A DNA stretch of 17,928 nt. Origin: an uncultured Ruminococcus sp. (GTDB lineage Bacteria > Bacillota > Clostridia > Oscillospirales > Ruminococcaceae). This document shows, one piece after another, positions 7,634-14,039 of the stretch. The position numbers and the translations under genes are program-made. The stretch covers positions 1 through 17,928 of the forward strand of contig CALEPT010000021.1 of assembly GCA_937910385.1 (NCBI GenBank). The letters are read 5' to 3'. The first letter of the stretch is position 1. Each line of letters starts with the position of its first letter. The notes below the pieces were generated by a model, which did not search any database, was not told the origin of the DNA, and worked only from the letters and a program-made list of their open reading frames with translations.

Positions 7634-7841
7634 ATAATCGAAAAGAGTAATAGTATATATTTGATATGCAATTACAATTGAATATGAAGTGCGAGCAGAG
7701 TTCAGTTAATGAATCTGCTCATTCTTCTCCAAACCGTGTAATACGATGCAGCGTAATATATATTACACAACAAAAATGATACAAAGAGGTGACCTGAAAT
7801 GAACAAATAAAAACCAAAAAGTAACTTGACAATTGAATATG
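7634..7841 (+). other. Leader with two hairpins and a tiny MNK ORF upstream of the structured RNA
   Basis: Downstream of the promoter there is a stem GAGCAGA(G)TTCA / TGAATCTGCTC (7693-7720), a second stem GTGTAATA (7736-7743) / TATTACAC (7761-7768), and AGAGGTGA followed by an ATG at 7799 that opens only three codons before TAA (7808-7810). The 13-bp sequence ACAATTGAATATG occurs at 7674-7686 and again at 7829-7841, the second copy ending where the structured RNA begins. I see no gene here. Confidence 0.5.
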
Positions 7842-8104
7842 GGATCAGGAGTTACGTTGTTTCCGATGGTGGGGTGGTGAGCCGTACCAGCCCAGAGATG
7901 CGCGATGACGCGAAAGCCGAGCGATAACATCTCTGGTTTCACATAGCGCAGATGTGAAGTAAGCGATGAAAGTCGGGAACGGATACTTACACTCAGCCAC
8001 AGTCCGAGCGTGATAAAACCGTCGCAGGCAATGGGAGTGTGCCGGGGCAGCCGAGCATTTAGGTTGCCTATGAGTCCGATGTGCAGTCGGGCGGCTCCTG
8101 ATTC
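7842..8104 (+). ncRNA. Candidate structured non-coding RNA (about 263 nt)
   Basis: The ends pair: GGATCAGGAG (7842 onward) with CTCCTGATTC (ending 8104), 10 bp with one G-U. Inside, in order: a GGG-TGGT / ACCA-CCC hairpin, CAGAGATG / CATCTCTG enclosing CGCG-ATGA-CGCG, TTCACAT / ATGTGAA, GTAAG / CTTAC enclosing CGAT-GAAA-GTCG, ACACTC / GAGTGT, AGGCAA / TTGCCT (which crosses the previous pairing, a possible pseudoknot), and CCGA / TCGG. The segment looks more GC-rich than the flanks, lacks a long frame with a ribosome site, and lies downstream of a strong promoter. CCGAGC occurs three times, in loops or joining regions. I cannot name the family; large ribozyme-like RNAs and HEARO/omega-type RNAs should be tested. 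Confidence 0.6.
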
Positions 8105-8205
8105 GTCAGGCATAGTGCGGCGGATACTGCTGTAAAAAACAGTGTGTCTGCTATGCTGGGACGTACTATGTCCTGATGCGTTCGTGATGTGTCTGAATTA
8201 TGTGC

Positions 8206-8250
8206 CAAAAACAGTTCAAATTGTACAAAGGATACTGCTCCCACATTTTT
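8206..8250. repeat. 45-bp imperfect direct repeat, copy 1
   Basis: 40 of 45 positions match 8441-8485, including an unbroken 24-bp block that contains GGATACTGCTCCCAC. Read on the minus strand it gives VGAVSFVQFELFL. Confidence 0.85.
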
Positions 8251-8440
8251 ATTCCGAAACACTCATTTTTTGACTGAAAAACATTCAAAACTGTCATCGT
8301 AACAGTTTTGAGTTAAAACGTTTGCAAAGCTCTATTCTATGCACTTTGTAGTCAATGCCAGGCTTTGATGAGAAAAGGTCAGTTCTCATGAAAATCAATT
8401 TGTGTTTCGGAAAACGTTTCAGAGCAGTCAAAATCCTATG

Positions 8441-8485
8441 CAAAAACAGGTCGATTTGCATAAAGGATACTGCTCCCACATTTTT
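8441..8485. repeat. 45-bp imperfect direct repeat, copy 2
   Basis: Matches 8206-8250 at 40 of 45 positions. Read on the minus strand it gives VGAVSFMQIDLFL; the differences from copy 1 fall in three codons and are conservative. Confidence 0.85.
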
Positions 8486-8582
8486 TCAATCAAAAGAGCA
8501 AATATCCGCCCGACACAGCCCACACAAATAGTTCGCACGAGCACTTGCCCGTAACGAAAAAAGCTGTCGGCTATGTTCCGAT

Positions 8583-8616
8583 ATAAACAAAAGCTCCATT
8601 CAATTGAACGGAGCTT
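8583..8616 (-). terminator. Terminator of the bacteriocin operon
   Basis: AAAGCTCC (8590-8597) pairs with GGAGCTTT (8609-8616), extended inside by the palindrome TTCAATTGAA. On the minus strand the stem is followed by TTGTTTAT. It lies 30 bp after the last peptide gene. Confidence 0.75.
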
Positions 8617-8645
8617 TGATTTCTTCTGCTTTTTAAAGATTGGGA

Positions 8646-8861
8646 TTATCTTCCAAGCCTCCAGAGTCTATCAGCAGCACTGCATTTAGCACTCCACATA
8701 GCAAAATCCCACATATAACGCATCATTCCTTGTTTGGTACTGAAATCATAATCAGAAAAACTTGGTGCTGGACCCGGGTTAATGTAAGTAGCTCCGCCCT
8801 CAACATTCATAGTTTCTGTTTCTGTGAGTTCTGCGAACTTCATTTCTGTGTTGTAATTCAT
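8646..8861 (-). CDS. Double-glycine-leader peptide (candidate bacteriocin or pheromone), third of the operon
   Basis: A 71-aa precursor. The first 23 residues form a double-glycine leader: FAELTETETMNVEGG follows the usual pattern of acidic and hydrophobic positions ending in Gly-Gly, the cleavage site of a C39 peptidase. The predicted mature peptide is 48 aa, starting ATYINPGPAPSF, aromatic-rich (three Trp, three Tyr), with one cysteine and a basic end RLWRLGR. It lacks the Gly/Ala-rich helix of the other two peptides and has no GxxxG motif, so it is not a homologue of either. GGAGG lies 8 nt before the ATG. It sits 87 bp after the adaptor gene and could be co-transcribed or have its own promoter. 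Confidence 0.8.
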   Translation of the reverse strand: MNYNTEMKFAELTETETMNVEGGATYINPGPAPSFSDYDFSTKQGMMRYMWDFAMWSAKCSAADRLWRLGR

Positions 8862-8948
8862 ATTCTTTTCCTCCGAAAAAATTAATAATATATATTAAGC
8901 TTTTACTTTTCAGCAATCGCGCGCCTTGCCAATCAGAAAAGCATAATA

Positions 8949-10841
8949 TCAATCAATAAAATTGAGTTTCTCCAACAGCCAAGTGATAACACGCTTAGAA
9001 CCTGATATCGATTTAGCTTCAAGGAGCATACCTGTTCTGACCTCTCTTATATTGCCCTCCTTGTTTGTCAGAGAATTAGCGGACAGGCTTGCCTGTGCAA
9101 TATAGAACTTTGTGCCTGACGCTTCACTTGCTACAGAGTCGGCAGAGATAGAAAGTATCTCACCTGTGAGTTTACCATACTCATCATAGGGGATAGCATC
9201 AATGATGTATTCGGTCTTTTGTCCGACCTTTACCTTTGCTATCTCGCTTTCAGGTATGTACAGCGTGACTTTCAAATCATCACCGCCGGGGATAATACTG
9301 CAAAGTGAACTGCCAGCCTGAACGATATCGCCTGTGCTTAGTTCACTTATCAGGGTAACAGTACCGTCCACAGAAGCCTTGATCTCAGCATTTTTGACCG
9401 TTTCATCGACCTCGGCAAGCTGTGACTTCAAAGAGGTAATATTATCTTTGAGAGCATCTATCTCCGAGTTTACGGTCACAACAGCTTCATTTTTCAGCTT
9501 ATCAGCAGAGAGCTTTTCATAAGCATCGAGGTCTTTGACATTTTTCAGCGATACCTCTAAGCTCTTTTTATTGTTTTCGAGCGTTTTAATCTCATCTTCA
9601 AGTGCAGTTATTTTAGCCTGCACCTGTGAAATGTAGTTGCTTTTCAGAGATTCTATATCAATAACAGCCGTATCATAAGCATTCTTAGCCTTTGATACAT
9701 CTGCATCAGTTACGGGGACTGTGCTGCTCTGTAAGGAGTAATCACTGTATAAACGCTGATATTCAGCCGTTTTATTAGCGTAGTCCTCAGCAAGAGCATT
9801 GAATTTTGTGATATGCTCATCATAGCTTGCTTGGATCGCACTGTCTGTGGAGCTGAAATCTGTGCCTTGTTCAATAGCATTTTTCAGACCGTAGTATTCA
9901 TTCAAAGTATTTTGCAGCTCAGTATTTTCACTGTCACTTGAAAGCTGATTTTCTAAAATAACGATTTTAGATCGAATATCAAATATATAAAAATTCTTTT
10001 GTTCATTGAGCGTAGAGTATGCGTTATCAGCCGCTACCTTAGCATTCTCCACTTGTGAGGGAGATATACTTTCAGCCGATGATTGATTATCAAAAGCATT
10101 TTGTATGCTTTCATATGATATCCTATACTGCTCGCTTAATAGATATGCTTTCTGATAGCTTATATCGTATTCATTATATATAGCCGATACATCGCCGTTT
10201 CTTCCCGAATAAGCAGTATCATTTCTGATACAGGAAATAAGGGAATTATACTCTGAAAGCTGATTTTTCTTATCTGCCAAAGTGCTGTTTGCTGAAGCAA
10301 GGGAGTTTTCCTTATCTTCCTTTGATAAGCCGTCGGTCAATGCTGTATTGTCTATTTCCTGGGCTGTAAGAAGTGTTCCGTTTTTATACTGCTCATATCT
10401 GTAATAGAATTTGGAGTCATCGGAATTATTCTTAAAAAGATTCTTGTTTTCTTCGATACTCTTTTTCAGCAGCTCGGTATTTGCAAGATCGGAATTATAG
10501 GTATTTAACCTATCTTCCAGTATCTTCTTCTGACTTTCGGCATATTCCGAATCAAGCAGAAAAAGCACATCTCCTGCCTTGACCGCCTGTCCCTCGGTGA
10601 CAAGTATCTGTTTGAGCTTACAGTTATTCAGCGATATCACGGAGCTTGCAGCTTCCTGAGTTTTGATCTCGCCGTTTACCCTTGAAAATTCGTCTATTTT
10701 GAATATGCAGGCAAATATGACAGCGGCTACCACTGCTGCAAGGAGAATATAGATAAACCACCTGATTTTCGGTGATTCCTCGCTCTCCATCATTTCACGG
10801 CTGTCTGATATATCTTTAAGGTCTATAACGATTCCTTTCAT
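8949..10841 (-). CDS. HlyD-family membrane fusion (adaptor) protein of the bacteriocin exporter
   Basis: A 630-aa accessory protein of a type I-like exporter. There is one membrane helix near residues 28-47 after a short cytoplasmic start, then a first half-lipoyl segment (SSVISLNNCKLKQILVTEGQ, VKAGDVLF), about 370 residues of Glu/Lys/Asn-rich heptad-like sequence that should form a very long coiled-coil hairpin, the second half-lipoyl segment (AEIKASVDGTVTLISELSTG), and a beta-barrel domain. Family members of lactococcin systems are usually about 450-480 aa, so the coiled coil here is unusually long. It starts 12 bp after the transporter gene with a GGGGG ribosome site, so the two are co-translated parts of one machine. 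Confidence 0.9.
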   Translation of the reverse strand: MKGIVIDLKDISDSREMMESEESPKIRWFIYILLAAVVAAVIFACIFKIDEFSRVNGEIKTQEAASSVISLNNCKLKQILVTEGQAVKAGDVLFLLDSEYAESQKKILEDRLNTYNSDLANTELLKKSIEENKNLFKNNSDDSKFYYRYEQYKNGTLLTAQEIDNTALTDGLSKEDKENSLASANSTLADKKNQLSEYNSLISCIRNDTAYSGRNGDVSAIYNEYDISYQKAYLLSEQYRISYESIQNAFDNQSSAESISPSQVENAKVAADNAYSTLNEQKNFYIFDIRSKIVILENQLSSDSENTELQNTLNEYYGLKNAIEQGTDFSSTDSAIQASYDEHITKFNALAEDYANKTAEYQRLYSDYSLQSSTVPVTDADVSKAKNAYDTAVIDIESLKSNYISQVQAKITALEDEIKTLENNKKSLEVSLKNVKDLDAYEKLSADKLKNEAVVTVNSEIDALKDNITSLKSQLAEVDETVKNAEIKASVDGTVTLISELSTGDIVQAGSSLCSIIPGGDDLKVTLYIPESEIAKVKVGQKTEYIIDAIPYDEYGKLTGEILSISADSVASEASGTKFYIAQASLSANSLTNKEGNIREVRTGMLLEAKSISGSKRVITWLLEKLNFID

Positions 10842-10853
10842 CTGATCGCCCCC

Positions 10854-13127
10854 TTACACCATAGGATTGATAAATACAGGATAAGCAGAAAAAGGAGTCT
10901 GCTCACTATCATCATCGTCATTGCTGTTATCCTTAGCAATATCGTTGTTGGTATTATCCTGATTATCCGTATAATTTTCGGGGAGCTGATCTTTCCAAAG
11001 GTCATAGTATCTGCCTTTTCTTGCTATCAGCTCACTGTGAGTGCCTTGCTCAATAAATTTGCCCTGTTCCATAACGAATATCTTATCGCAACGCATAATG
11101 GTACTTAATCTATGGGCAATTATTATCGTAGTGATATTCCTTGAAAGACTGTTTATAGTCTTTTCAATAGCCTTTTCTGTAATAGAATCAAGGTTGCTTG
11201 TAGCCTCGTCCATGATAAGTATATCGGGTTTTTTCAATAATGCTCTTGCGATAGCAAGGCGCTGTTTTTGTCCGCCCGAAAGGTTAGCGCCGTTTTCTTC
11301 AAGCATAGTTTCGTATCTCAGCGGCATATTATTGATATACTCATCTGCCTTGCTCAGACGGCAAGCTTCAATAATATCTTCCATAGTTGCATCTTCATTT
11401 CCAAGTTCGAGGTTTTCTCTGATAGTACCGCTGAAAAGGAAGATATCCTGCGATATGTACGCTATCCTGTTTCGGAGCGCTTCAAGGTTGATATCCTTCA
11501 GGTTATAGTCACCGATGAATATTTCGCCCTTTTCCCACGGATAGAAATTCATCAGGAGCTTAGACAGTGTTGTCTTTCCCGAACCGCTTTCGCCCACAAG
11601 GGCGATCTTCTCGCCTGCATTGATAGTCATATTGATATTTTCAAGAACAAGCCTTCTGGTGCCGTATCTGAAATCAAGATTTTCGATCCTGATAGGCAGA
11701 TTAAGCGATGTGGGAGCGAGCTTCCTCTTTTCGTCCTGTACCTTTTCAAGTTCAAGGTCAAGTATCTCGGCAAGTCTTTCGGCAGCTACGATAGCCGTCT
11801 GCATTGTAGGCTGTAAGTTGATAAGATTTTTGACAGGATCAAGGAAGTATGCAAGCAGAGCATTGAATGTAATAAGACTTCCAAGTGTCATATTGCCGTT
11901 GAGGACGTTCACAACACCGACCCACAAGATAACAGTGCCGCCGATAGTTGAAACTATTCCCGTCAGCGACTGCTGGGCATTGGTTATCATACCACCCTTG
12001 AAAACGCTTCTCAGGAGCTTTACAAACAGTCTGTCTGTCTTTGCCTGAGCTTTATCCTCAGCGTGGAACGCTTTTACGGTTTCGATACCGTTAAGAGTTT
12101 CCACAAGGTAAGATGTCACCTGAGCGTTATTCTCCATCTGCTTTTCGTTTATCTTCTTAACGGGCTTATTGAAAGCAAGAACGATAGCACCGTAAAGGAT
12201 AACCACTATAACAGCTATAAAGAAAAGAGTATGGTTCTGAGTAAAAAGCACCGCACCGCCAACGATAGCCATAAGCGAGTCTATCATAATGGTCAGTGTA
12301 GCACTTGAAATTGCATCTCTTATTTTTGAAGCATCGGTAAATCGGGATACGATCTCACCGACTTTTCGTGTGCCGAAGAAGTTCATCGGCAGACCGAGAA
12401 CGTGTTCGTAGTAGCCGAGTATCAGGGGAATATCTAATTTTTGCCCAAGATACAGCATAAGGTGATAGCGGAATGCTTCAAGTATCGCCTTGAAGATATA
12501 TAGCACGATAACACCGACAGACAGTGCTATCAAGGTCTTTCGGGTTGAATTGGGGACGATATCGTCCATGATAAATCGGAAGTAGAACGAAGCCAATATT
12601 CCGAATATCGTTATCATCAGAGAGGATAAGAAAATATTGATAAGAAGCCTTTTCTGCGGTATCATCAGGCTAAAGAAGCGAGACAGGACACCTTTATTTT
12701 CGTTGCCTTTCTGAAATTTAGATGTAGGGACAAGTATTATAAGCACTCCTGTCCAGAGTCTGAAAAACTCATCGGGAGTGTATTTGACGATACCCTTTGC
12801 GGGATCGGCAATAATTATTTTTTCTTTCGTTACTTTATGAACAACGACATAGTGCAGCAGACTTCCGTCTACGACCACATGAGCGATAGCAGGAGTTGGG
12901 AAACCACTAAAAAAAGCGTCCCGGTTGCCCTTGACGCCTTTTGCAGTAAATCCCAGCTGTTCAGCCGCTTTAAGCATTCCGTAAGCATTTGTTCCTTGCT
13001 TATCTGTTCCTGCGACCTCCCTTATCTTCGATATGGACAGGTTAAGTCCGTACTGCTTTGAGATCGTCGCAAGGCAAGCTGCTCCGCAGTCTGTTATGTC
13101 GTGTTGTTTTACGCAGTAGTATTTCAT
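10854..13127 (-). CDS. C39 peptidase-containing bacteriocin ABC transporter (LagD/PCAT type)
   Basis: A 757-aa bifunctional processing exporter. Residues 1-135 are a C39 cysteine peptidase with Gln8, Cys14 (QHDITDCGAACLA), His92 (LLHYVVVHK) and Asp108 (IIADPAKG); it removes double-glycine leaders. Residues about 160-450 form the six-helix transmembrane domain. The ATPase has Walker A GESGSGKT (512-519), Q-loop Gln560, signature LSGGQ (616-620), Walker B ILIMDE (636-641) and H-loop His672. The last 40 residues are an unusual Asn/Asp-rich tail ending in a hydrophobic FINPMV. The ATG directly follows the stop of the small hydrophobic gene, and no ribosome site is visible, so translation is probably coupled. 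Its substrates should be the three double-glycine peptides nearby. Confidence 0.95.
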   Translation of the reverse strand: MKYYCVKQHDITDCGAACLATISKQYGLNLSISKIREVAGTDKQGTNAYGMLKAAEQLGFTAKGVKGNRDAFFSGFPTPAIAHVVVDGSLLHYVVVHKVTKEKIIIADPAKGIVKYTPDEFFRLWTGVLIILVPTSKFQKGNENKGVLSRFFSLMIPQKRLLINIFLSSLMITIFGILASFYFRFIMDDIVPNSTRKTLIALSVGVIVLYIFKAILEAFRYHLMLYLGQKLDIPLILGYYEHVLGLPMNFFGTRKVGEIVSRFTDASKIRDAISSATLTIMIDSLMAIVGGAVLFTQNHTLFFIAVIVVILYGAIVLAFNKPVKKINEKQMENNAQVTSYLVETLNGIETVKAFHAEDKAQAKTDRLFVKLLRSVFKGGMITNAQQSLTGIVSTIGGTVILWVGVVNVLNGNMTLGSLITFNALLAYFLDPVKNLINLQPTMQTAIVAAERLAEILDLELEKVQDEKRKLAPTSLNLPIRIENLDFRYGTRRLVLENINMTINAGEKIALVGESGSGKTTLSKLLMNFYPWEKGEIFIGDYNLKDINLEALRNRIAYISQDIFLFSGTIRENLELGNEDATMEDIIEACRLSKADEYINNMPLRYETMLEENGANLSGGQKQRLAIARALLKKPDILIMDEATSNLDSITEKAIEKTINSLSRNITTIIIAHRLSTIMRCDKIFVMEQGKFIEQGTHSELIARKGRYYDLWKDQLPENYTDNQDNTNNDIAKDNSNDDDDSEQTPFSAYPVFINPMV

Positions 13128-13310
13128 TTATTTTTTACGCAATGAAATAATAAATGCTACTACAGTTATTACTATGATAATCGCTTCGATTATAACTTCT
13201 GTTAAGGAAAGTTTAGGAGCATCTTTTGAAACTAAACAATTTATTAATCTAACAGCGACTGCAACTAATTCAATCACAATCAAGGAACCGAGAGCATTTA
13301 TTTTATTCAT
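13128..13310 (-). CDS. Small hydrophobic protein, possible bacteriocin immunity protein
   Basis: A 60-aa protein with two hydrophobic segments (about residues 6-25 and 38-56) joined by a short polar loop containing SKDAPKLS and ending in a basic RKK. It lies between the two class IIb-like peptide genes and the exporter, the position where immunity proteins for two-peptide bacteriocins are often found, and its size and topology fit. There is no diagnostic motif, so immunity is inference from position. AAAGGTG precedes the ATG by 8 nt. Its stop codon abuts the exporter's start. Confidence 0.6.
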   Translation of the reverse strand: MNKINALGSLIVIELVAVAVRLINCLVSKDAPKLSLTEVIIEAIIIVITVVAFIISLRKK

Positions 13311-13385
13311 TGCATTTTCACCTTTTCTTAAAGTATTATCATAAACCAGATTAATGAATATTTAATCGGGCTTGTGATTGAGTAA

Positions 13386-13622
13386 TTATATACTTTTTAC
13401 GATTGTTTTTATACCATTGATATACGTTTTGGTACCATTGTAGATAGCCCATCCTCCTACAATGTAGCCAGCACCTGGTGCAGCAGATGCAGCACCAATT
13501 CCACCTACCACCTGAGCAGTACCTAAGCCACAGTTAGATATACCGTTCCAGAGTCCAAAGGGATCGAACCCTCCATCAATGGATAATAACTCTATTTCAG
13601 AACAAATAGCGAAGTTTTCCAT
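13386..13622 (-). CDS. Double-glycine bacteriocin precursor, peptide B (class IIb-like)
   Basis: A 78-aa precursor. The leader is 18 residues, MENFAICSEIELLSIDGG, ending in Gly-Gly. The mature part of 60 aa is Gly/Ala-rich with several GxxxG-type spacings around VVGGIGAASAAPGAGYIVGGW and a basic end, as in two-peptide bacteriocins whose helices pack through such motifs. The frame is open to a GTG at 13631, but that codon overlaps AAGGTG, which is best used as the ribosome site for the ATG at 13622. It starts 18 bp after the end of peptide A, so both are made from one message in similar amounts. Confidence 0.82.
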   Translation of the reverse strand: MENFAICSEIELLSIDGGFDPFGLWNGISNCGLGTAQVVGGIGAASAAPGAGYIVGGWAIYNGTKTYINGIKTIVKSI

Positions 13623-13640
13623 ATTCAGCACACCTTACTT

Positions 13641-13880
13641 TCAAAGACTCATAAGCAGTTTAGTTCCAGCTGCGTTCATACCCCAGTAAACTGTCCAGCC
13701 AGCAACAGGACCAGCTACAGGAGCTGTTGATGTTCCTACCAAAAGACCAGCTACAGGAGCTGTTGCGATAAGTACGCTGCCGGTAAATGCCTTAGCGACA
13801 TCCCAGCCTGAACCACCGTTGATAGCATCAATTTCATTTGCAGAAAGCTCTGCAAAACCGTTTGACATAACCATTTCCAT
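13641..13880 (-). CDS. Double-glycine bacteriocin precursor, peptide A (class IIb-like)
   Basis: A 79-aa precursor and the first gene of the operon. The leader is 23 residues and contains FAELSANEIDAINGG, a textbook double-glycine leader. The 56-aa mature peptide starts SGWDVAKAF and is Gly/Ala/Val-rich, with TAPVAG occurring twice (TAPVAGLLVG, TAPVAGPVAGW); this comes from a perfect 20-bp direct repeat in the DNA. It has no cysteine. AGGAGGT lies 8 nt before the ATG. Together with peptide B it makes a likely two-component bacteriocin, although activity of either alone cannot be excluded. Confidence 0.85.
   Translation of the reverse strand: MEMVMSNGFAELSANEIDAINGGSGWDVAKAFTGSVLIATAPVAGLLVGTSTAPVAGPVAGWTVYWGMNAAGTKLLMSL
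13710..13765. repeat. 20-bp direct repeat inside the peptide A gene
   Basis: A perfect 20-bp match between 13710-13729 and 13746-13765, offset 36 bp, so it is in frame and encodes the duplicated TAPVAG segment. Confidence 0.9.
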
Positions 13881-13957
13881 TATTATGTACCTCCTAAATA
13901 TTTTATAAATTTATATTAAGGTAAATCAACATGGAAACCGTACGCTTTTCAATATTG

Positions 13958-13986
13958 ATTATACCATAATATCTGAACTAAGTCAA
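13958..13986 (-). promoter_or_regulatory. Promoter of the bacteriocin operon
   Basis: On the minus strand TTGACT (complement of 13981-13986), a 17-bp spacer and perfect TATAAT (complement of 13958-13963), with a leader of roughly 70 nt before peptide A. No two-component regulator or pheromone receptor gene is nearby. Confidence 0.8.
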
Positions 13987-14039
13987 GAAAATGTTTTATT
14001 CAAATATTTTTATTGAATCTTTGTGTTGAAATTTCTGTA

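Larger units (their letters stand above)
8105..8589. other. Gene-poor stretch with a large hairpin, small hairpins and repeats
   Basis: Just past the structured RNA there is a stem GCATAG (8110-8115) / CTATGC (8151-8156) with an inner CTGT / ACAG, then a GGAC / GTCC hairpin (8159-8173), so the transcript may extend to about 8175. Further on come two 45-bp repeats and a TTCAAAACTG / CAGTTTTGAG hairpin near 8286-8313. Short minus-strand frames exist (8068-8262, 8294-8479), but none has a convincing ribosome site. No gene is called. Confidence 0.5.

Noticed and set aside
7689..7693. GTGCG as a group II intron 5' end, with CGATGAAAGTCG recalling domain V
   Set aside because: No reverse transcriptase frame and no full domain V sequence or domain VI bulged A could be drawn; the short matches are too common.
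7826..7854. TTGACA at 7826-7831 as a promoter inside the RNA leader
   Set aside because: No acceptable -10 box lies 16-18 bp downstream.
7763..8262. Minus-strand frames across the structured RNA
   Set aside because: No ribosome site, no domain, and the stretch is better explained by RNA helices.
11268..12048. Plus-strand frames opposite the ABC transporter
   Set aside because: They mirror the transporter's coding sequence, with no motifs or ribosome sites of their own.
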